Of a DNA stretch of 64,000 nucleotides, positions 38,916 to 51,119 are shown one piece after another. The first letter of the stretch is position 1; every line of letters begins with the position of its first letter. The translations under genes and the position numbers were made by a program. Location: the NCBI GenBank assembly GCA_022414725.1, contig CM039467.1, positions 13,427,037 through 13,491,036 of the forward strand, read 5' to 3'. Source of the stretch: Microglena sp. YARC (Eukaryota > Chlorophyta > Chlorophyceae > Chlamydomonadales > Chlamydomonadaceae). The notes below the pieces were generated by a model, which searched no databases, had not been told where the DNA came from, and was given only the letters and a program-made list of their open reading frames with translations.

Positions 38916-40040
38916 TATTGGGGGGTGTCTGGGTTTGTCGGAGATTTAAAATTTAATGCAGAAATGCAGTGGCTGCGACTAGAGTCTCATTGAACAGCAG
39001 ATTCTAGTGTGCGATGATTCATGATTGATGGTCTTGAAGGTTCTGCGGGGGAGGCATGACCTCCTGCATGTGACAGCATTCTGTGTTCAGCGAGTGTGTG
39101 TGTAGTGGTAGTTTATGCTGCCCATATTTACCCCAACCACAGAACGGTGAGCTGACTGAAGGCTGAAGGCCTGCAACAAACCCAATCCCATGATCTTCCT
39201 GCATCAGACTGAAGGACTGGGGACTGACAGATTCAAATAATTTGAGGAGACTGTCGAGATGCTTGCCTGAATCCGGGGTATGAGAGATCCAGCGCGGGAG
39301 GGAACGCTTTGAGCGCTTTGTCTTCTCCGATGAGCATAAATTCCGACCTGAGCAGCAGCGAAGAGCAGTCCGAAGTTAGACAGGGGTGATGGGTGACATC
39401 CGGATTGGAAGTACAACTCGCAGCTGAAAAGCGAAACAGAAGAATAGGATGGCTCAATCAGCATCGTGCGAAGCAGCAAGCAGCGTAAAGGCTGTGAAAT
39501 TAAAGCAGGAGGTTGGCCAAGCCTAGAGATGATGATCATGCAGGAGCAGAAACTAGCCTGAAACGTTGCAGAGTATAGGTTGGTGCATTGGCAGCATTGT
39601 GGCCGTGACAGGCAGCAAGGGAAACTTAGCAAAGCAGCATTGATAGAAAGGAGGGCTTTCCTTGCAGGATGCTCTAGGGATGGTCATGTCTACCAGGGTG
39701 GAAAGTAAAGCCGGGCTGGGTGGAGGGAAAATATTTTGGAAGTGGTTAAGACAGGTGGGGAAGGAATTGATATCAAGGGTACTTATGAAGTGGCAGCAGG
39801 AAATTACTAGCAGGATGGCATAAGCAGACATGTTCCATGAATGGCCAAACGATGGTGACAGACAGACAATATTTGCAAAGGGAGAAGGATGTCCGGCAGG
39901 AATGCAACAGAGATGAAATTATTTGAGCGGCAGGAGGAACATCTACTTACTTAGTGTAGAGCTTCCTACTGTCAGCCTTTTCAGAAGCATGAATCCCAGC
40001 AGAAGATCCCCAACGGGCGTAATCGATACTTTCCACTGCG
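38916..40040. other. Unassigned region
   Basis: Includes a GGTGAGCTGACTGAAGGCTG element at 39145. A minus-strand ORF of 142 codons (39204-39632) is Ser/Leu-rich and not recognised. No good splice or domain evidence is seen. Confidence 0.3.
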
Positions 40041-40044
40041 GCCA

Positions 40045-40424
40045 ATGTCTCCAGGCAGCGTGCTAATGCACAGCTCCACCTCGTTCTCGCAAACATCTTC
40101 GACTAACTCGCGACACAATGAAGAAATAAGCAGCTCATCTTCTTGTGTCAAATGCTCTGCTATGGCAGGTTCGACTATGGCAGGTTCGACTATGGCAGCT
40201 TCGACTATTGCAGCTTCGGCTTCGATCTCGGATGAATTAACAGCAAACTCTACACTGATAAGAAATCTTCACCACGGGCAACAGAATAGGCGCACTATCA
40301 GTGTCAGACATCGAACCCAAGATCGCATATACACACTGATGGAATCAAATGAATTGAAAGGAAAATTTAAGAGCAACACTGGGACAGGCGTTGTACGAGG
40401 ACTGGAACTGGAACATGCGAAAGT
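40045..40424 (+). CDS. Candidate exon, Ser-rich protein, ATG to GTAAGT donor
   Basis: Open from ATG at 40045 to a strong donor GCGAAA|GTAAGT near 40424. It encodes a Ser-rich N terminus with five MAGST/TMAAST-type repeats (15-bp units, about 40160-40225), then QNRRTISVRHRTQDRIYTLM and ESNELKGKFKSNTGTGVVRG. The second half looks like normal folded protein. I do not recognise the family and found no clear continuation. It lies head-to-head with the large minus-strand gene. Confidence 0.35.
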
Positions 40425-40559
40425 AAGTCGTATATTCTCGTACTCAGTCTGAAAACATGGCAACCTGCAATCCTGCGCCTGCGACCGAGCCTTCAAAAAT
40501 TCGGCAAGTGGCGCCACGCCAACTGGGCTTGGTTTACGCAGGGAAGACTGCCCCCTCCA

Positions 40560-40740
40560 AAGGTAGCACTTCCCAGAAGGGGCAGGGGCGGACAGGGGGG
40601 GGAGCCAGGCCCTGAGGGGGCAGGGGGAGCGCCGGGGGGAGCCGGGGGGGGAGCGGGGGGAGCCGGGGGGGGAGCCGGGGGGGAGGCCGGGGGGGAGCCG
40701 GGGGGGAGCCGGGGGGAGGCCCCGGGAGGCCCTACAATGG
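40560..40740. repeat. GGGGGGAGCC tandem repeat
   Basis: About twelve imperfect GCCGGGGGGGA units. Very GC-rich and a likely site of replication or sequencing errors. Confidence 0.75.
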
Positions 40741-40784
40741 AGTTGCTGACAATGTTAAGGGTCCCCGGTTAGAGTTGGGTCAGA

Positions 40785-41165
40785 CTCCTCAGTTTTTTTG
40801 CTATCTTTTTTACTCAGACCTCCCAATGGCCCCAATTCTAATTTCTGAGACGCACCATGGAGATTGTGTAGACAAGGGCAGTTCATTGGCACCACGTAAG
40901 ACCCAGGTGGGTGAAGAGTGGGTGAAACGAGTAGATAATGTTGTGAATGTGGTGTGGGTATGGGTGGGCCGCCCAATAGGTGTGGTATGGGTGGTATGGA
41001 TGGGTATGGATGGGTGGGTTGAATGGGTTGAGTATTTTGACTATCACACAATCCCTGTGGGGAATTCTAAGTTTGCGGCCATAGCATATATATCAGAGAC
41101 CATGTATATATTCCAAGTAATGCCTTTAATTTCTATTCAGGGGGGAGGGGGGGGGGGGCCTTCCT
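40785..41165 (+). repeat. Dispersed repeat R4, copy 1
   Basis: Shares CCTCAGTTTTTTTGCTATCT, TGAGATTGTGTAGACAAGGG-like and GGCACCACNTAAGACCCAGG motifs with copies at about 53245-54140 (interrupted by other inserts) and 62720-62860. A G-run lies at the right end near TTTCTATTCAGGGGGG. Confidence 0.55.
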
Positions 41166-41209
41166 CAGGTTTTAAGGCGTTACAAGGGTCAAAACGTGTG
41201 GGTTTGTAA

Positions 41210-42590
41210 ATTCTGCAAATAGTTAGCAGTTCTTTGGGTTCTAGCCAGGTCCAACTGAATGGATCAAGCGTGGCATGGAAATGGATCAACTCCAGCCGCT
41301 CCTGCTCAAGATCTTGCACACGAATCTGCCCCTGAACCTGCGAATGATAATTCGAGTATTGCGTGCAAAAAGGTTGCTGCGAAATGCATCTTGGCAAACA
41401 GTGGTGTAAAACGGACGCTTCAGATAATTAACAGCCCTTACCTGTATAGAAACAAAGCTGTCGGGGGGGGGGGGGGGGGGGGGGGGGGAGGGGGAGTTTT
41501 TTTTTATGGTGCAAGGGTGGATTCGTGCAGATTCCCCATTCTGCGTGGATGGGGTCTGGAATAGGTCGTTCGGTCGAAGATAACGCGACGATCATCCAGC
41601 ATTACATTCTCTTGAGCTATTGGATGTTCGCGTTGTACGGATGTAGCAGGGAGGAAGAAAAAAATATCTCCTCCCCCACCCGCCTAATAGCCTGAGAAAG
41701 GGGTGACCCGTATTATATTCATACGTTATATTGGTCCACTTTCTTCAAAAAATATGAGCCAAGGGGGGATTATTTCGGGTAGCTTTACACCTCGATACAT
41801 CAGAATTCACGTAAAGTTGAACCACTACTTGAAGAAATATAAATTTCACGATGAATCCATCATATCTGATCGTATTACATTCATTACATGTTTAAAGTCT
41901 ACTTGACACCGCGAGGTGTATGAGAACTTGTGCTTTTAAACAAAAGAAAAAAGGCACCCACAAAGCAAAAAACGCCCATTTACATCAGGGGTGTGTCGAG
42001 GCAAACAAACCAAACTCCCAACCACCGTTTTGGTGGCTAGGTATTAAACCCCTTAGAGCCGGACAGCCAGATCTCAACCACTTCAGTAGGCGGAGGTAAG
42101 TAGCTAACAAATGAGAAGTCACAAAAGAAAAAAAAGGGATATAAATTACGGTGCCACTAAGCAGTCCCAGGGCTTCCTGTCTGCTCTTCTACAAGTAGAA
42201 AGATAGTCGGCTAGGTTGCTCCAAAAGACTTAGTGCCATTTTTCCATTCATAAAGGTTCTGAAATGGTTGGAATCACAGAAATTCCACAATTGCCATACG
42301 GTATTGCTTAATATTCACAATAATAATCCATCGTATGATAATCGCACAATATCTAAGTGGCAAGGGCGATAATGCACTGTTCCGGCCAGAAAAGTAGCAA
42401 AACCCCTAGGCTCCAGGGTCCTGTTTAGTTTAGAAGGAAATTCGAAACCTGTCCTTGCCTGATAGTAACACCTATTGCCTTGGGAGATGGTTTGAATGGT
42501 GCCTGGGAATATCTTTAATACGGTCTACATCTGATTCATTCTGTACTTAGGAGTGTGGTCGTAGGTATAGTGCTCATATTACCCATTTGT
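41210..42590. other. Unassigned region with G-run
   Basis: A G27 run is at 41463-41489. Two short plus-strand ORFs (41259-41564 and 41703-41906) are not recognised. The rest is AT-rich and appears non-coding. Confidence 0.3.
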
Positions 42591-42594
42591 ATGC

Positions 42595-43520
42595 CCCACC
42601 TGCAGAGGTGAGCAGCCCGGAGGCTGCAATATTTCCACGCAATACATTCAATTAAAATTAAAGGTGTGCATCGAGGCCATTGAGATTAGTGTGTAGTTGG
42701 TGGTGGTGGTGGTGTGGAGGGAGGGGGGGGGCTTTACCACCATCCACGACGATGATAAGTGTGCGCAGGGACTTAGTTAGGATAGGGTAAGGCAAGAGCC
42801 AGTCTTGGACTGTATGTACGCATGCTGTCAACTGCAGATACCAAGGGACTGGCAAGTTTCTTAGAGCTAATGCTGCATTTTGTAAGTGTTGCAAGCTTGA
42901 TTTGCAAATGCACCGTGCACAGCTTGGCCCTATGAAGTGAAGACGCAGTATGTACGCTATTTCTGTGTTTAATCGGATACTCGACAACTCGAAATCAGCA
43001 GGATGGTTGACTTGCACGGCTGGTGTAGTGTATGCGTAAACGACTCTTACTTTCCCCAATTGGACACCACGTTTCCCTCATGTACCACATTGGTTTCATA
43101 TACCAGCAGATGTTTATTTTTTAGACTTACCGCAACTTCGTTGTGTATCACCAATAATAATTCACGAAGACCTGGAACAAGTCTTTAAACCGTCTAATCC
43201 GCTGAGTATGCTCCCTGGTTTTCCGTGGGTATCGCACGGGGGGACTTCAGATTGGACAACGGTGGGCAGCCACGTTGGCATGACAAAACATGCAACAATC
43301 TATTAATCAGCTGCAGGATGGTTGAAGACCATCCCTGATAGAAGCTTGAACAAAAAATTCGATAGGATAGATACACAATACATTATGCATGGACAGGTCT
43401 TTAAATTGTCTAATCCGCATGTTGGCTCCCTGGTTTCCGTGCGGTATCGCACGGGAGATTGGATTGGAGACAGTGAGCAGCCCAGAATTGGCTGCGAAGA
43501 TGTACAATCGATCTGATGTT
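42595..43520. repeat. R2 repeat copies and unassigned DNA
   Basis: A GGTGAGCAGCCCGGAGGCTG element is at 42606. R2 copies are at 43160-43310 and 43389-43510 with GGTATCGCACGGG. A minus ORF of 133 codons at 42658-43059 has a His run and is unrecognised. Confidence 0.45.
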
Positions 43521-44433
43521 AGATTAACACGTTATAGCCCTAACCCTCATTTGCGATGCTGCTTGCCCAGCATAACTTGACGCAGTATCATGCAGGTAGG
43601 CGTCATAGATTTCTTTACGCTACGAGCAGGCAGCTCTAGGCAGGGCTCCCTGGCTTGCTTCCCACCCCTGCTAAACCTAGTAGCAACATTAGTATCTGGA
43701 AGCTGACAAAATTCATATGTTCAATACTGTGGAATTTTTGAGGATTAGTCCAGTGCTGGCCCAAGGAACTGATAGAAGCTGCTGCTTGAGGGAAAGAAAA
43801 CTATGGTAGGCGTCATGTGCACTGATTCAGGTACAATTCAAGCTCAAGGAATTGATAGTGTCAATAGGGGAAGTGTTATATGTTCGAGGTCACTATCAAG
43901 GCCCTATTGCCGCCAAACTCTAACTCTCTCTCAACGCCATTCAAACTGAATCTGTGCCGCGGTGTGTAGGGAACCACCTTCCCGGGGGTGTGAAATACCT
44001 TTCACAATCTAAAAAAAGGAAATCTACTCATCACACACACGTATGCGTTCAAGCAAACACTTGCCACGAGGTGCCTTCAACGGACACCAGCAACAGCGGG
44101 GAACTACAGCACAAGCAGCCCGGAACTACGGATTTCCAGCATGCACGAGTCACTCATCACAACTGAGAGAAGGATTCATTTCATTCATTACGTTGTCATA
44201 TGAAGGCCATAATTGACCCAAGACAAGCCTTCCACAACATCCTAAGACAATAGCACACAGAGCAATCTATCTCGAGAAAAATGGGGATATATGCAAGACT
44301 TTGAAAGCGAAGTAAGTTCGCTATAGAATAGAAACAATTTAGATACTCATCGCAGCGTACTTTTGACCGATCGCAAAGAGCAAAGGGTCAGTTAGACTCA
44401 TAACATCTCAATATTAATACTCTTATCTCTCTT
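43521..44433. other. Unassigned region up to the assembly gap
   Basis: Includes a possible MITE-like pair CAGGCAGCTCTAGGCAGGG (43628) and GAAGCTGCTGCTTGAGGG (43777). No gene is supported. Confidence 0.3.
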
Positions 44434-45433
44434 NNNNNNNNNNNNNNNNNNNNNNNNNNNNNNNNNNNNNNNNNNNNNNNNNNNNNNNNNNNNNNNNNNN
44501 NNNNNNNNNNNNNNNNNNNNNNNNNNNNNNNNNNNNNNNNNNNNNNNNNNNNNNNNNNNNNNNNNNNNNNNNNNNNNNNNNNNNNNNNNNNNNNNNNNNN
44601 NNNNNNNNNNNNNNNNNNNNNNNNNNNNNNNNNNNNNNNNNNNNNNNNNNNNNNNNNNNNNNNNNNNNNNNNNNNNNNNNNNNNNNNNNNNNNNNNNNNN
44701 NNNNNNNNNNNNNNNNNNNNNNNNNNNNNNNNNNNNNNNNNNNNNNNNNNNNNNNNNNNNNNNNNNNNNNNNNNNNNNNNNNNNNNNNNNNNNNNNNNNN
44801 NNNNNNNNNNNNNNNNNNNNNNNNNNNNNNNNNNNNNNNNNNNNNNNNNNNNNNNNNNNNNNNNNNNNNNNNNNNNNNNNNNNNNNNNNNNNNNNNNNNN
44901 NNNNNNNNNNNNNNNNNNNNNNNNNNNNNNNNNNNNNNNNNNNNNNNNNNNNNNNNNNNNNNNNNNNNNNNNNNNNNNNNNNNNNNNNNNNNNNNNNNNN
45001 NNNNNNNNNNNNNNNNNNNNNNNNNNNNNNNNNNNNNNNNNNNNNNNNNNNNNNNNNNNNNNNNNNNNNNNNNNNNNNNNNNNNNNNNNNNNNNNNNNNN
45101 NNNNNNNNNNNNNNNNNNNNNNNNNNNNNNNNNNNNNNNNNNNNNNNNNNNNNNNNNNNNNNNNNNNNNNNNNNNNNNNNNNNNNNNNNNNNNNNNNNNN
45201 NNNNNNNNNNNNNNNNNNNNNNNNNNNNNNNNNNNNNNNNNNNNNNNNNNNNNNNNNNNNNNNNNNNNNNNNNNNNNNNNNNNNNNNNNNNNNNNNNNNN
45301 NNNNNNNNNNNNNNNNNNNNNNNNNNNNNNNNNNNNNNNNNNNNNNNNNNNNNNNNNNNNNNNNNNNNNNNNNNNNNNNNNNNNNNNNNNNNNNNNNNNN
45401 NNNNNNNNNNNNNNNNNNNNNNNNNNNNNNNNN
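44434..45433. other. Assembly gap (1000 N)
   Basis: Exactly 1000 N, a placeholder size, so the true distance across it is unknown. Open frames through it are artefacts. Confidence 1.
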
Positions 45434-45885
45434 CATAATAGTTGGTTGAACTTATATGGGACACTGAAAGACACTCTGGGAATTTATGTAAATAGTTGTA
45501 TTTGTACTTCAAACCATTTGACACAGTCGTAGTAGGTCATGGTTAGGATGTATTACTTCCTATAGATCTGAGACAAACCGTGTAGTCCCAGTCTGGTGGG
45601 CTGTACATTTGGGTCTGCCGCGGCAAATTCAAACTTGCGCCAGAACCAACCACCAATGAATGAGCACGGCTTGAATGAAGGTCATAGCGCGGCTCGGCTC
45701 ATGTAGCGTCATATCTACGTAGTGCCTGGAGTCGATGTAAGATACACGAATTATTGGAAAAGGTCGCAAGTAAAGATCAGCACGCTGGCGACATATATCA
45801 GTACACTTCAGAGCGGGGTCTGGCTTAAGTGGCTTAAGTACCTCTCCTCACAGATCAAACATTCGCAACCCATAGCGGAGCGGCG

Positions 45886-46212
45886 ATGCTGGCTCGCGCT
45901 AGGCCTCTTGCCTATAAGCTGCAACTGGGTGAATCCAGAAAGCTCGATGACCCCTCTACTGTTCCCTTTTCTTTCAAAGGCTCGAACGGATACACATACA
46001 TTAAGACTGAGAACGGGCACCACTGGCGCATCGTGCCCAGCGATGCTGACCCCGACAACAGCTTTTTCTTCTACAACATCGACAACGAGAAGACTCAGTG
46101 GACCGACCCTAGGTTTCCTGAGGACCACGAGAAGCTGGCCATCGAAGTGCAGGAGGGCAAGATGATAAAGAAGAAGAACGTGTACACGTTCGATGAGGAG
46201 GGAAAGGTGTAA
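45886..46212 (+). CDS. Small WW-domain protein (108 aa) or last exon of one
   Basis: ATG to TAA, open throughout, with coding-like composition. The sequence has a WW-like fold signature: HHWRIVPSDADPDNSFFFYN then KTQWTDPR. The first Trp, the aromatic FFFYN block, the second Trp and the Pro are all present. The Trp-Trp spacing is about 25 residues, a few longer than the usual 20-22, because of a SDADPDN insertion. WW domains bind Pro-rich ligands. A Lys-rich tail (GKMIKKKNVYTFDEEGKV) follows. CTCCTCACAG just upstream could be an acceptor, making this a terminal exon of a longer gene. The upstream DNA lies close to the assembly gap. Confidence 0.6.
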   Translation: MLARARPLAYKLQLGESRKLDDPSTVPFSFKGSNGYTYIKTENGHHWRIVPSDADPDNSFFFYNIDNEKTQWTDPRFPEDHEKLAIEVQEGKMIKKKNVYTFDEEGKV

Positions 46213-48160
46213 AAACCAGACCGTGCGTTTTTGCACGAGCAGGATATGGACACCGATAAGTTGTTCAATGCCGACAAGAAGAAGGACAGCGGCTCTACCG
46301 ACAAGAAGTCAGGTGCGGAGCCATTCGTATTCCTTTTAGACAGTTACGGTGCTCGCCCCAGCCACCACCAACTAATGCCCAGATGCCCCCAATCATGCCC
46401 GTCAGATCAGATCAACTGGACAAGCTTGTCCACACCCAGCCTCTCATGCAGTATTCAGCTGCGGCACCGACACATAAAGCTACACCACCCATACCACCTG
46501 CTATATATATATGGTTCTGTGGCATCTGCCACACGTGCGTCCTCCGTCCTACAAAGCTATTCACTGTACCCTCCCCTCCCTGTGTATGACCACCTTAGCA
46601 CCCGCACCCACGCACAACCCATATCGACTCATGCGCAGTATTCCAGCAACACACATTCACACAACTCGAACTTGCGAAATCGTTTACATGGTCCGAACCC
46701 ACGCTACGCATACGCCCAATCCAACCACAATCCGAAACCATCCCTAACCAAACGCATATCAACTCAACCCGGTTGGAAAACTGCCCCCTCTCAACAAGCT
46801 GTCCGTTGTCTGTTGCCGAGCTTCTGGTGGCCACTTCCTCGACCAGCCAAAACTGTGGTTGTGATCATCCCATCCTCTGTTCCTTGCTGGTATTTTGGAC
46901 GCATTTTCTACCTTCCACGTGAGTAGTGCTCAGTCTGCAGGCAGCCACGAAAAATATATACCATCAGACCGGGATTGGACAATTAGATATATATATACAG
47001 AAGGTGCAAAAAAAAACTTGATGGGTCTACAAACGGTTACTATGAAATGAAAGGGATGGGGATGGGGGACCCCTACCCCGTGAAATTAAATGTAAGTTAA
47101 CTTATCTGACAACAAATGATCTCCCTCTCCTCATCACTATTACATCAGTAAAACCCATATATGCTGAGTGGAACCAGAGAAAACAGAAACATTTCAGCAC
47201 TTCCCATAAGCCATGCTCATAGCAGCCACCCAAAGTGGGGTGGTCTATTGACGTGTCTGAAAAATTAATCAAGATCAATGACAATTATAGTCACAGAGCA
47301 ATGATTGGTTACATTTTTAGAGACGGCAACTTTGGATGGCAAGTCAATAACCTTGCCTTCGGAGAGTCGTTGTGAATCCCTCGAGCACTACCCCTCGTCC
47401 AGCCTCATCCTACATGTTTGTGACCCCCCTGATATGCTATGCATGACGACGCAGCGGACAGTGCCAATTCGACTCACCTCACCGATACAACTTCGATCTG
47501 TCGATGTCTGAAGTTTAAACGATCCACTCAATGAAAAAGTTTAGAATACTGGAAAGGTTGAAAAGGGTCTGGAGGGGGAGGGGAGGGGAGAGGAAGGGTC
47601 CCAGGAATTTCAATTGGACCTGGGGAATCCGACCGGGGCTTACACAACTCATCTAACCGCCTACTACTTCCCGATTACCCCGCACTCAGTCCCGTCTGAA
47701 TTTTTATCGGCCGATTTCGGCCACTCCTGTACTCTAGTAGTGGCAATTTATATATTTGAGGGGGATTTCCCTTTAAGGGCTTTGGTCTCATATAATTAAT
47801 TATATTGTAATTTAAAGGGCGCCTGGAGGCGCATAAACCAAATGAAATGTTATTATGTAATTCATTAAGTAGCACTGCCCCTAAAAAATAAAAAGTTGGT
47901 GGCTCATCTTCAGGGTACGGTGTGTTGTGTGTGTGGGGGGCTAATTCTAAAGGGCTTTCCTCCTTGGTCAGTATGACCACTAACTATCATCCACATTCTC
48001 ACCCCACCCACCCACCCACCCTGAGACTTATACACTGTTCTATTGGCTGTGTGCAGTCAACTTTCGCTGAGCTGGGGGGGGGGGGGAAGGGGGGGGGATA
48101 TTATAAGTTTCCTCCCTATGCTGCAGTATGACCACCTCTATGCCACCACCACTCTATCTC
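46213..48160. other. Unassigned region
   Basis: Downstream of the WW ORF. The first ~100 bp is coding-like (a DKKKDSGSTDKKS reading) and may be 3' UTR or a further exon. The remainder has a TATATA repeat, an AT-rich stretch near 47780-47830 and a G-run near 48076. No other exon is supported. Confidence 0.3.
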
Positions 48161-48214
48161 CCACCCAAAGAAACCTCTCTCTCCCCACACCTGGACCCTA
48201 CATACGCCTATGGT

Positions 48215-48544
48215 GTGCAGGTTTCTACCCTGAGCTCCTCTTCCCACCAAAACCAGGAGACCGCGCAAGGGCTAAGCGAAGGCCAAGCTTAAGGCACCAG
48301 AAAGGTAAGTGGGGCTCTTTTGTTTAATATTGACAGAACTGAGTTAAATGCTGATTGTAATCAGTTTTTCCACTCTGCTATAAATGTAGTAACCCGCAAT
48401 TTTTTAAAAAGAAAGCTCCCATGCCTTACTAAGCATAATGCAAAGCTATAGTATGTGTGAAAGCTTTCATTGAAACATACGTTTCAACGGAGGAAGGTGC
48501 GCATGGCCAAGCAGTCCAAGCTGAAGCGCAGGAGGGTGGAGTGA
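48215..48544 (+). CDS. Candidate last two exons of a basic Lys/Arg-rich protein
   Basis: An exon from an acceptor TATGGTGTGCAG (about 48222) to donor GAAAG|GTAAGT at about 48305 encodes FYPELLFPPKPGDRARAK, then a Lys/Arg/Pro stretch. The final exon begins after CAACGGAG and reads KVRMAKQSKLKRRRVE before TGA at 48541. The splice phases fit only if one base is missing near 48273. The tail is typical of nucleolar or ribosomal proteins, but no family is assigned. Three decayed tandem copies of the intron and last exon follow. Confidence 0.4.
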
Positions 48545-49235
48545 TCATTTAGTATAGCTTTGGCATGAACTGAGGTTAAAAGATGCTGTTTGTTATCAAG
48601 CTTGACTCTTCAGTCGTAAAAAGGGGTAGCAAATTCGCCGTTTTTGAAAGAAAGGCGGCTGCCTACTAACTGCCGTAGCAAAACTTATTAGCAACAGCTT
48701 TCTTAAAAAATTATCAGCTAGGACGGCAATCCACAGCAGGGCCACAGGCTGAAAGGCGCAGAAGGTTCGTGGGCTCATTTGTCAATTGACAGAACTGAGT
48801 GAAATCTGTTTGTAATCAGTATGACCTCAGTTTTTCTGTAAAAGTAGTAACCCAGTTTTTGAATAGAAAGCACTGCCTACTAAGCAAAGCAAGCTTGGTA
48901 AGGCAGAGCTTTTATTGAAGTTTGTTTCCATGGAGGAAGGTGCGCAGGGCCAAGCAGTCCAAGTGAAAGGCTGCAGGAGTTAGTCGCTAATCTAGTAAAT
49001 TGAGAAAACTGAGTTAAATGCTGTTTGTAATCAGTTTGACTCTTCAGTAAAACTGACTCTTTAGTAAATCCAGTTTTTAAAGAAAGCCACTGCCTTACTA
49101 GCAAAAAAAGCAAAACAGGGCTTAGTAGAAGCGAGAGCTTTAATTGGAAATTTATCGCAGAAACGGTGCGCAGGGCACAGCAGGGCCAAGCTGGGAGAGC
49201 GGAAAAGGTGGTGGACATATGAAGCAGATTGACAT
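48545..49235 (+). repeat. Three decayed tandem duplicates of an intron plus terminal exon
   Basis: Segments near 48590-48775, 48790-48980 and 49000-49215 repeat the 48310-48544 unit: ACTGAGTTAAATGCTGTTTG, TGTAATCAGTTTGACTC, an AGAAAGC(C)ACTGCC(T)TACTA stretch, then a version of GGAAGGTGCGCAGGGCCAAG. Each copy has lost the reading frame. Confidence 0.65.
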
Positions 49236-49249
49236 ATGAGATGCTTCAA

Positions 49250-49535
49250 ACTCAATCATCATAGGCATGGGATGCAATGCAGCATTGGAAGATAGAGGCA
49301 TTACTAGTTCAAGAGGAGTTTTGGTGGTGGCATTGAAGAGTTGGGGTGTCCATTCAATGTAAAAAGGGTATTTGGTCCAAATGAAGAACTTTGAAACAGA
49401 GGCTGAATGTTCAGACACAAACACATAACATGGGGCTCATGCAGCATTGGCAGGGGGGCTAAGATAAGAAGCATTACTGTAGAGGAGCTCGTCGGTGGGC
49501 ATGAAGGAGTTGATGTCCATTCATGTAAAAAAATG
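49250..49535. repeat. Tandem duplicate of a ~110-bp unit
   Basis: ATGCAGCATTGG, GAGGAGTTTTGGTGG/GAGGAGCTCGTCGGTGG and TGTCCATTCAATGTAAAAA occur twice (49265-49370, 49435-49535). The minus-strand ORF across the first copy (49152-49424) is not recognised. Confidence 0.55.
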
Positions 49536-49537
49536 TA

Positions 49538-49975
49538 ACGTCTGGTGGGGGTGTGGTGTTAAGGGGGACTTTCCCGTACGCTGCAGCTGGGGAAAGTCAC
49601 ATGGCAGAGGTACGTAAAGGTGTCACCCCTCCAAGCCCGGTCGGACCTGTCATCACGTGTGGCCAAAGAATCTAGTACAGAGCAATAGATTCTCTGTTAA
49701 GCTTAAGATGAGTTTGATTATGTTCCCATGCATCGTTTCAACATGTATGTCTTGGCTAGGGGTAGACTAGGCGTTGTTCAAGTACGATCATATTTGTACT
49801 TGACAACCCTAGTGCATTGTTTATTCGTACCCGGTATTTCTGGAGACTTAAGTAAAAAAAGCCTGGAGGGGCGTCCGGTGTTACAGGGGACCCTGCCATA
49901 CGCCGCAGCTGGCGGGGAGTTCATATATGGTAGACATAGTAAGTGTCACCCTCCAGGGTCGGTCTTTCTGGAGAC
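49538..49975. mobile_element. Two further copies of the GCCTGGAGGG MITE family
   Basis: Copies at about 49538-49640 and 49860-49970 resemble 566-670. The second has both termini (GCCTGGAGGGG and CACCCTCCAGG). Confidence 0.5.
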
Positions 49976-50559
49976 TGAGTAACCCAATACTGACAACCGC
50001 GTCGCAAACACATACGTAATTTGCCTTGGGGCAACAGCAAAAACGCCACCAGGGGTACCAACGGGGAAACTTAAGAGCATACGTGATTATTAGTTATTAT
50101 TATATTTTCCTAGTGCCCTTCGATTCCTCATGTGCCTGCAGCTTGATTAGAGGTCAAGGGGATTATGAACGATCACTAAACAATTAATGTGCCAAGTCAC
50201 TGTCTGGTCCAAAAACATTCCTCGGTTGTCCGAGTAATATTTAAAGTGGAGTATAGCCCTCTTGCTAGCTGCTCAGCCTACATATTGCTCTCCTACGCAT
50301 GTATAGCAGTTCAATGATGATCGATTTGATCAGGGCGACAGGTATTGCCGGTGGGTACACAAATTCTCCCAGATGATACAGAATTCTTAGAATTCTCAGG
50401 CCCAATTTGAGCGTACTGGTGTGTGATAATGATCTACGGGCCTGTTTCGAAAATCTGAATTTAAATCATCCGCTGAATTCATCTCAGTATTATTGTAATT
50501 CGACATCATCATCAGTATAACTCTTCCACTTCGTTTTTCATCACAGGCAAGGGGGCAGA

Positions 50560-50820
50560 GACTGTCTCAAGATAGGCCGGGCGGAAGCGTCTGCCGGGGG
50601 GTAAACAAAGGCATAGAGCACTGCTTCAGAATCAAGCTTGCTGTACTGAGGTACGATAGAGAATTGAAAGCTATCGATACTTAGGGTGGAGGACGTCTCA
50701 AGGATGGAACAAGCTCTGCCGCCGCGGTTACAAAAGGATGGACTGTTTCCGAATCAAGTTCTGTACAGAGGACGAAGGAATAAGAACTGAAAGCTTTTGA
50801 TACGTAAATGGAAAGACGCG
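50560..50820. repeat. Direct duplication, ~125-bp units
   Basis: GTCTCAAGATAGGCCGGGCG ... GAATCAAGCTTGCTGTACTG is followed by a related GTCTCAAGGATGGAACAAGC ... GAATCAAGTTCTGTACAGAG. Non-coding. Confidence 0.55.
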
Positions 50821-50843
50821 TTTTTGGCCAAGGACCATCAGTG

Positions 50844-51030
50844 TTTTTCTTTTCAGCTACGAGCAGCGCTTTCTACTGCAAGCTTCCTCTGGCAGGCCTA
50901 TTCAGCCTCCCGACGCAACCTACTTGCACCTTGAAGTGACACCACTCACTGTCCTGAGCTGCTGAAAAAGTGCGGCGGAGCCCGGCACTTGACTCAGGGA
51001 GCTGCTTAGAAAGGCCGGAAAGCGAAACCC
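50844..51030. mobile_element. MITE family with GTAGCAGCTTCTAGGCAGCTC-type termini, copy
   Basis: Left end TTTTTCTTTTCAGCTACGAG and an inverted GGGAGCTGCTTAGAAAGG at the right. Diverged relative of 55821-56014. Other members lie at about 51975-52240, 54290-54495 and 59351-59525. Confidence 0.45.
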
Positions 51031-51119
51031 AGGGGACAATCATCAGACCAAGCATTGGTGAATGTGCCAGCAGTCTGTGGCAACTGAAGAGTACACAAAA
51101 TGGTCACCTTTTTTAACTT

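Noticed and set aside
41703..41906. Plus-strand 67-codon ORF resembling an organellar protein
   Set aside because: AT-rich and short, with no recognisable motif or splice context.
44388..45524. ORFs of more than 330 codons
   Set aside because: They run through 1000 N; pure artefact.
49152..49424. Retroelement polyprotein fragment
   Set aside because: A vague resemblance to integrase ends only, no catalytic motif, and the DNA is a tandem duplicate.
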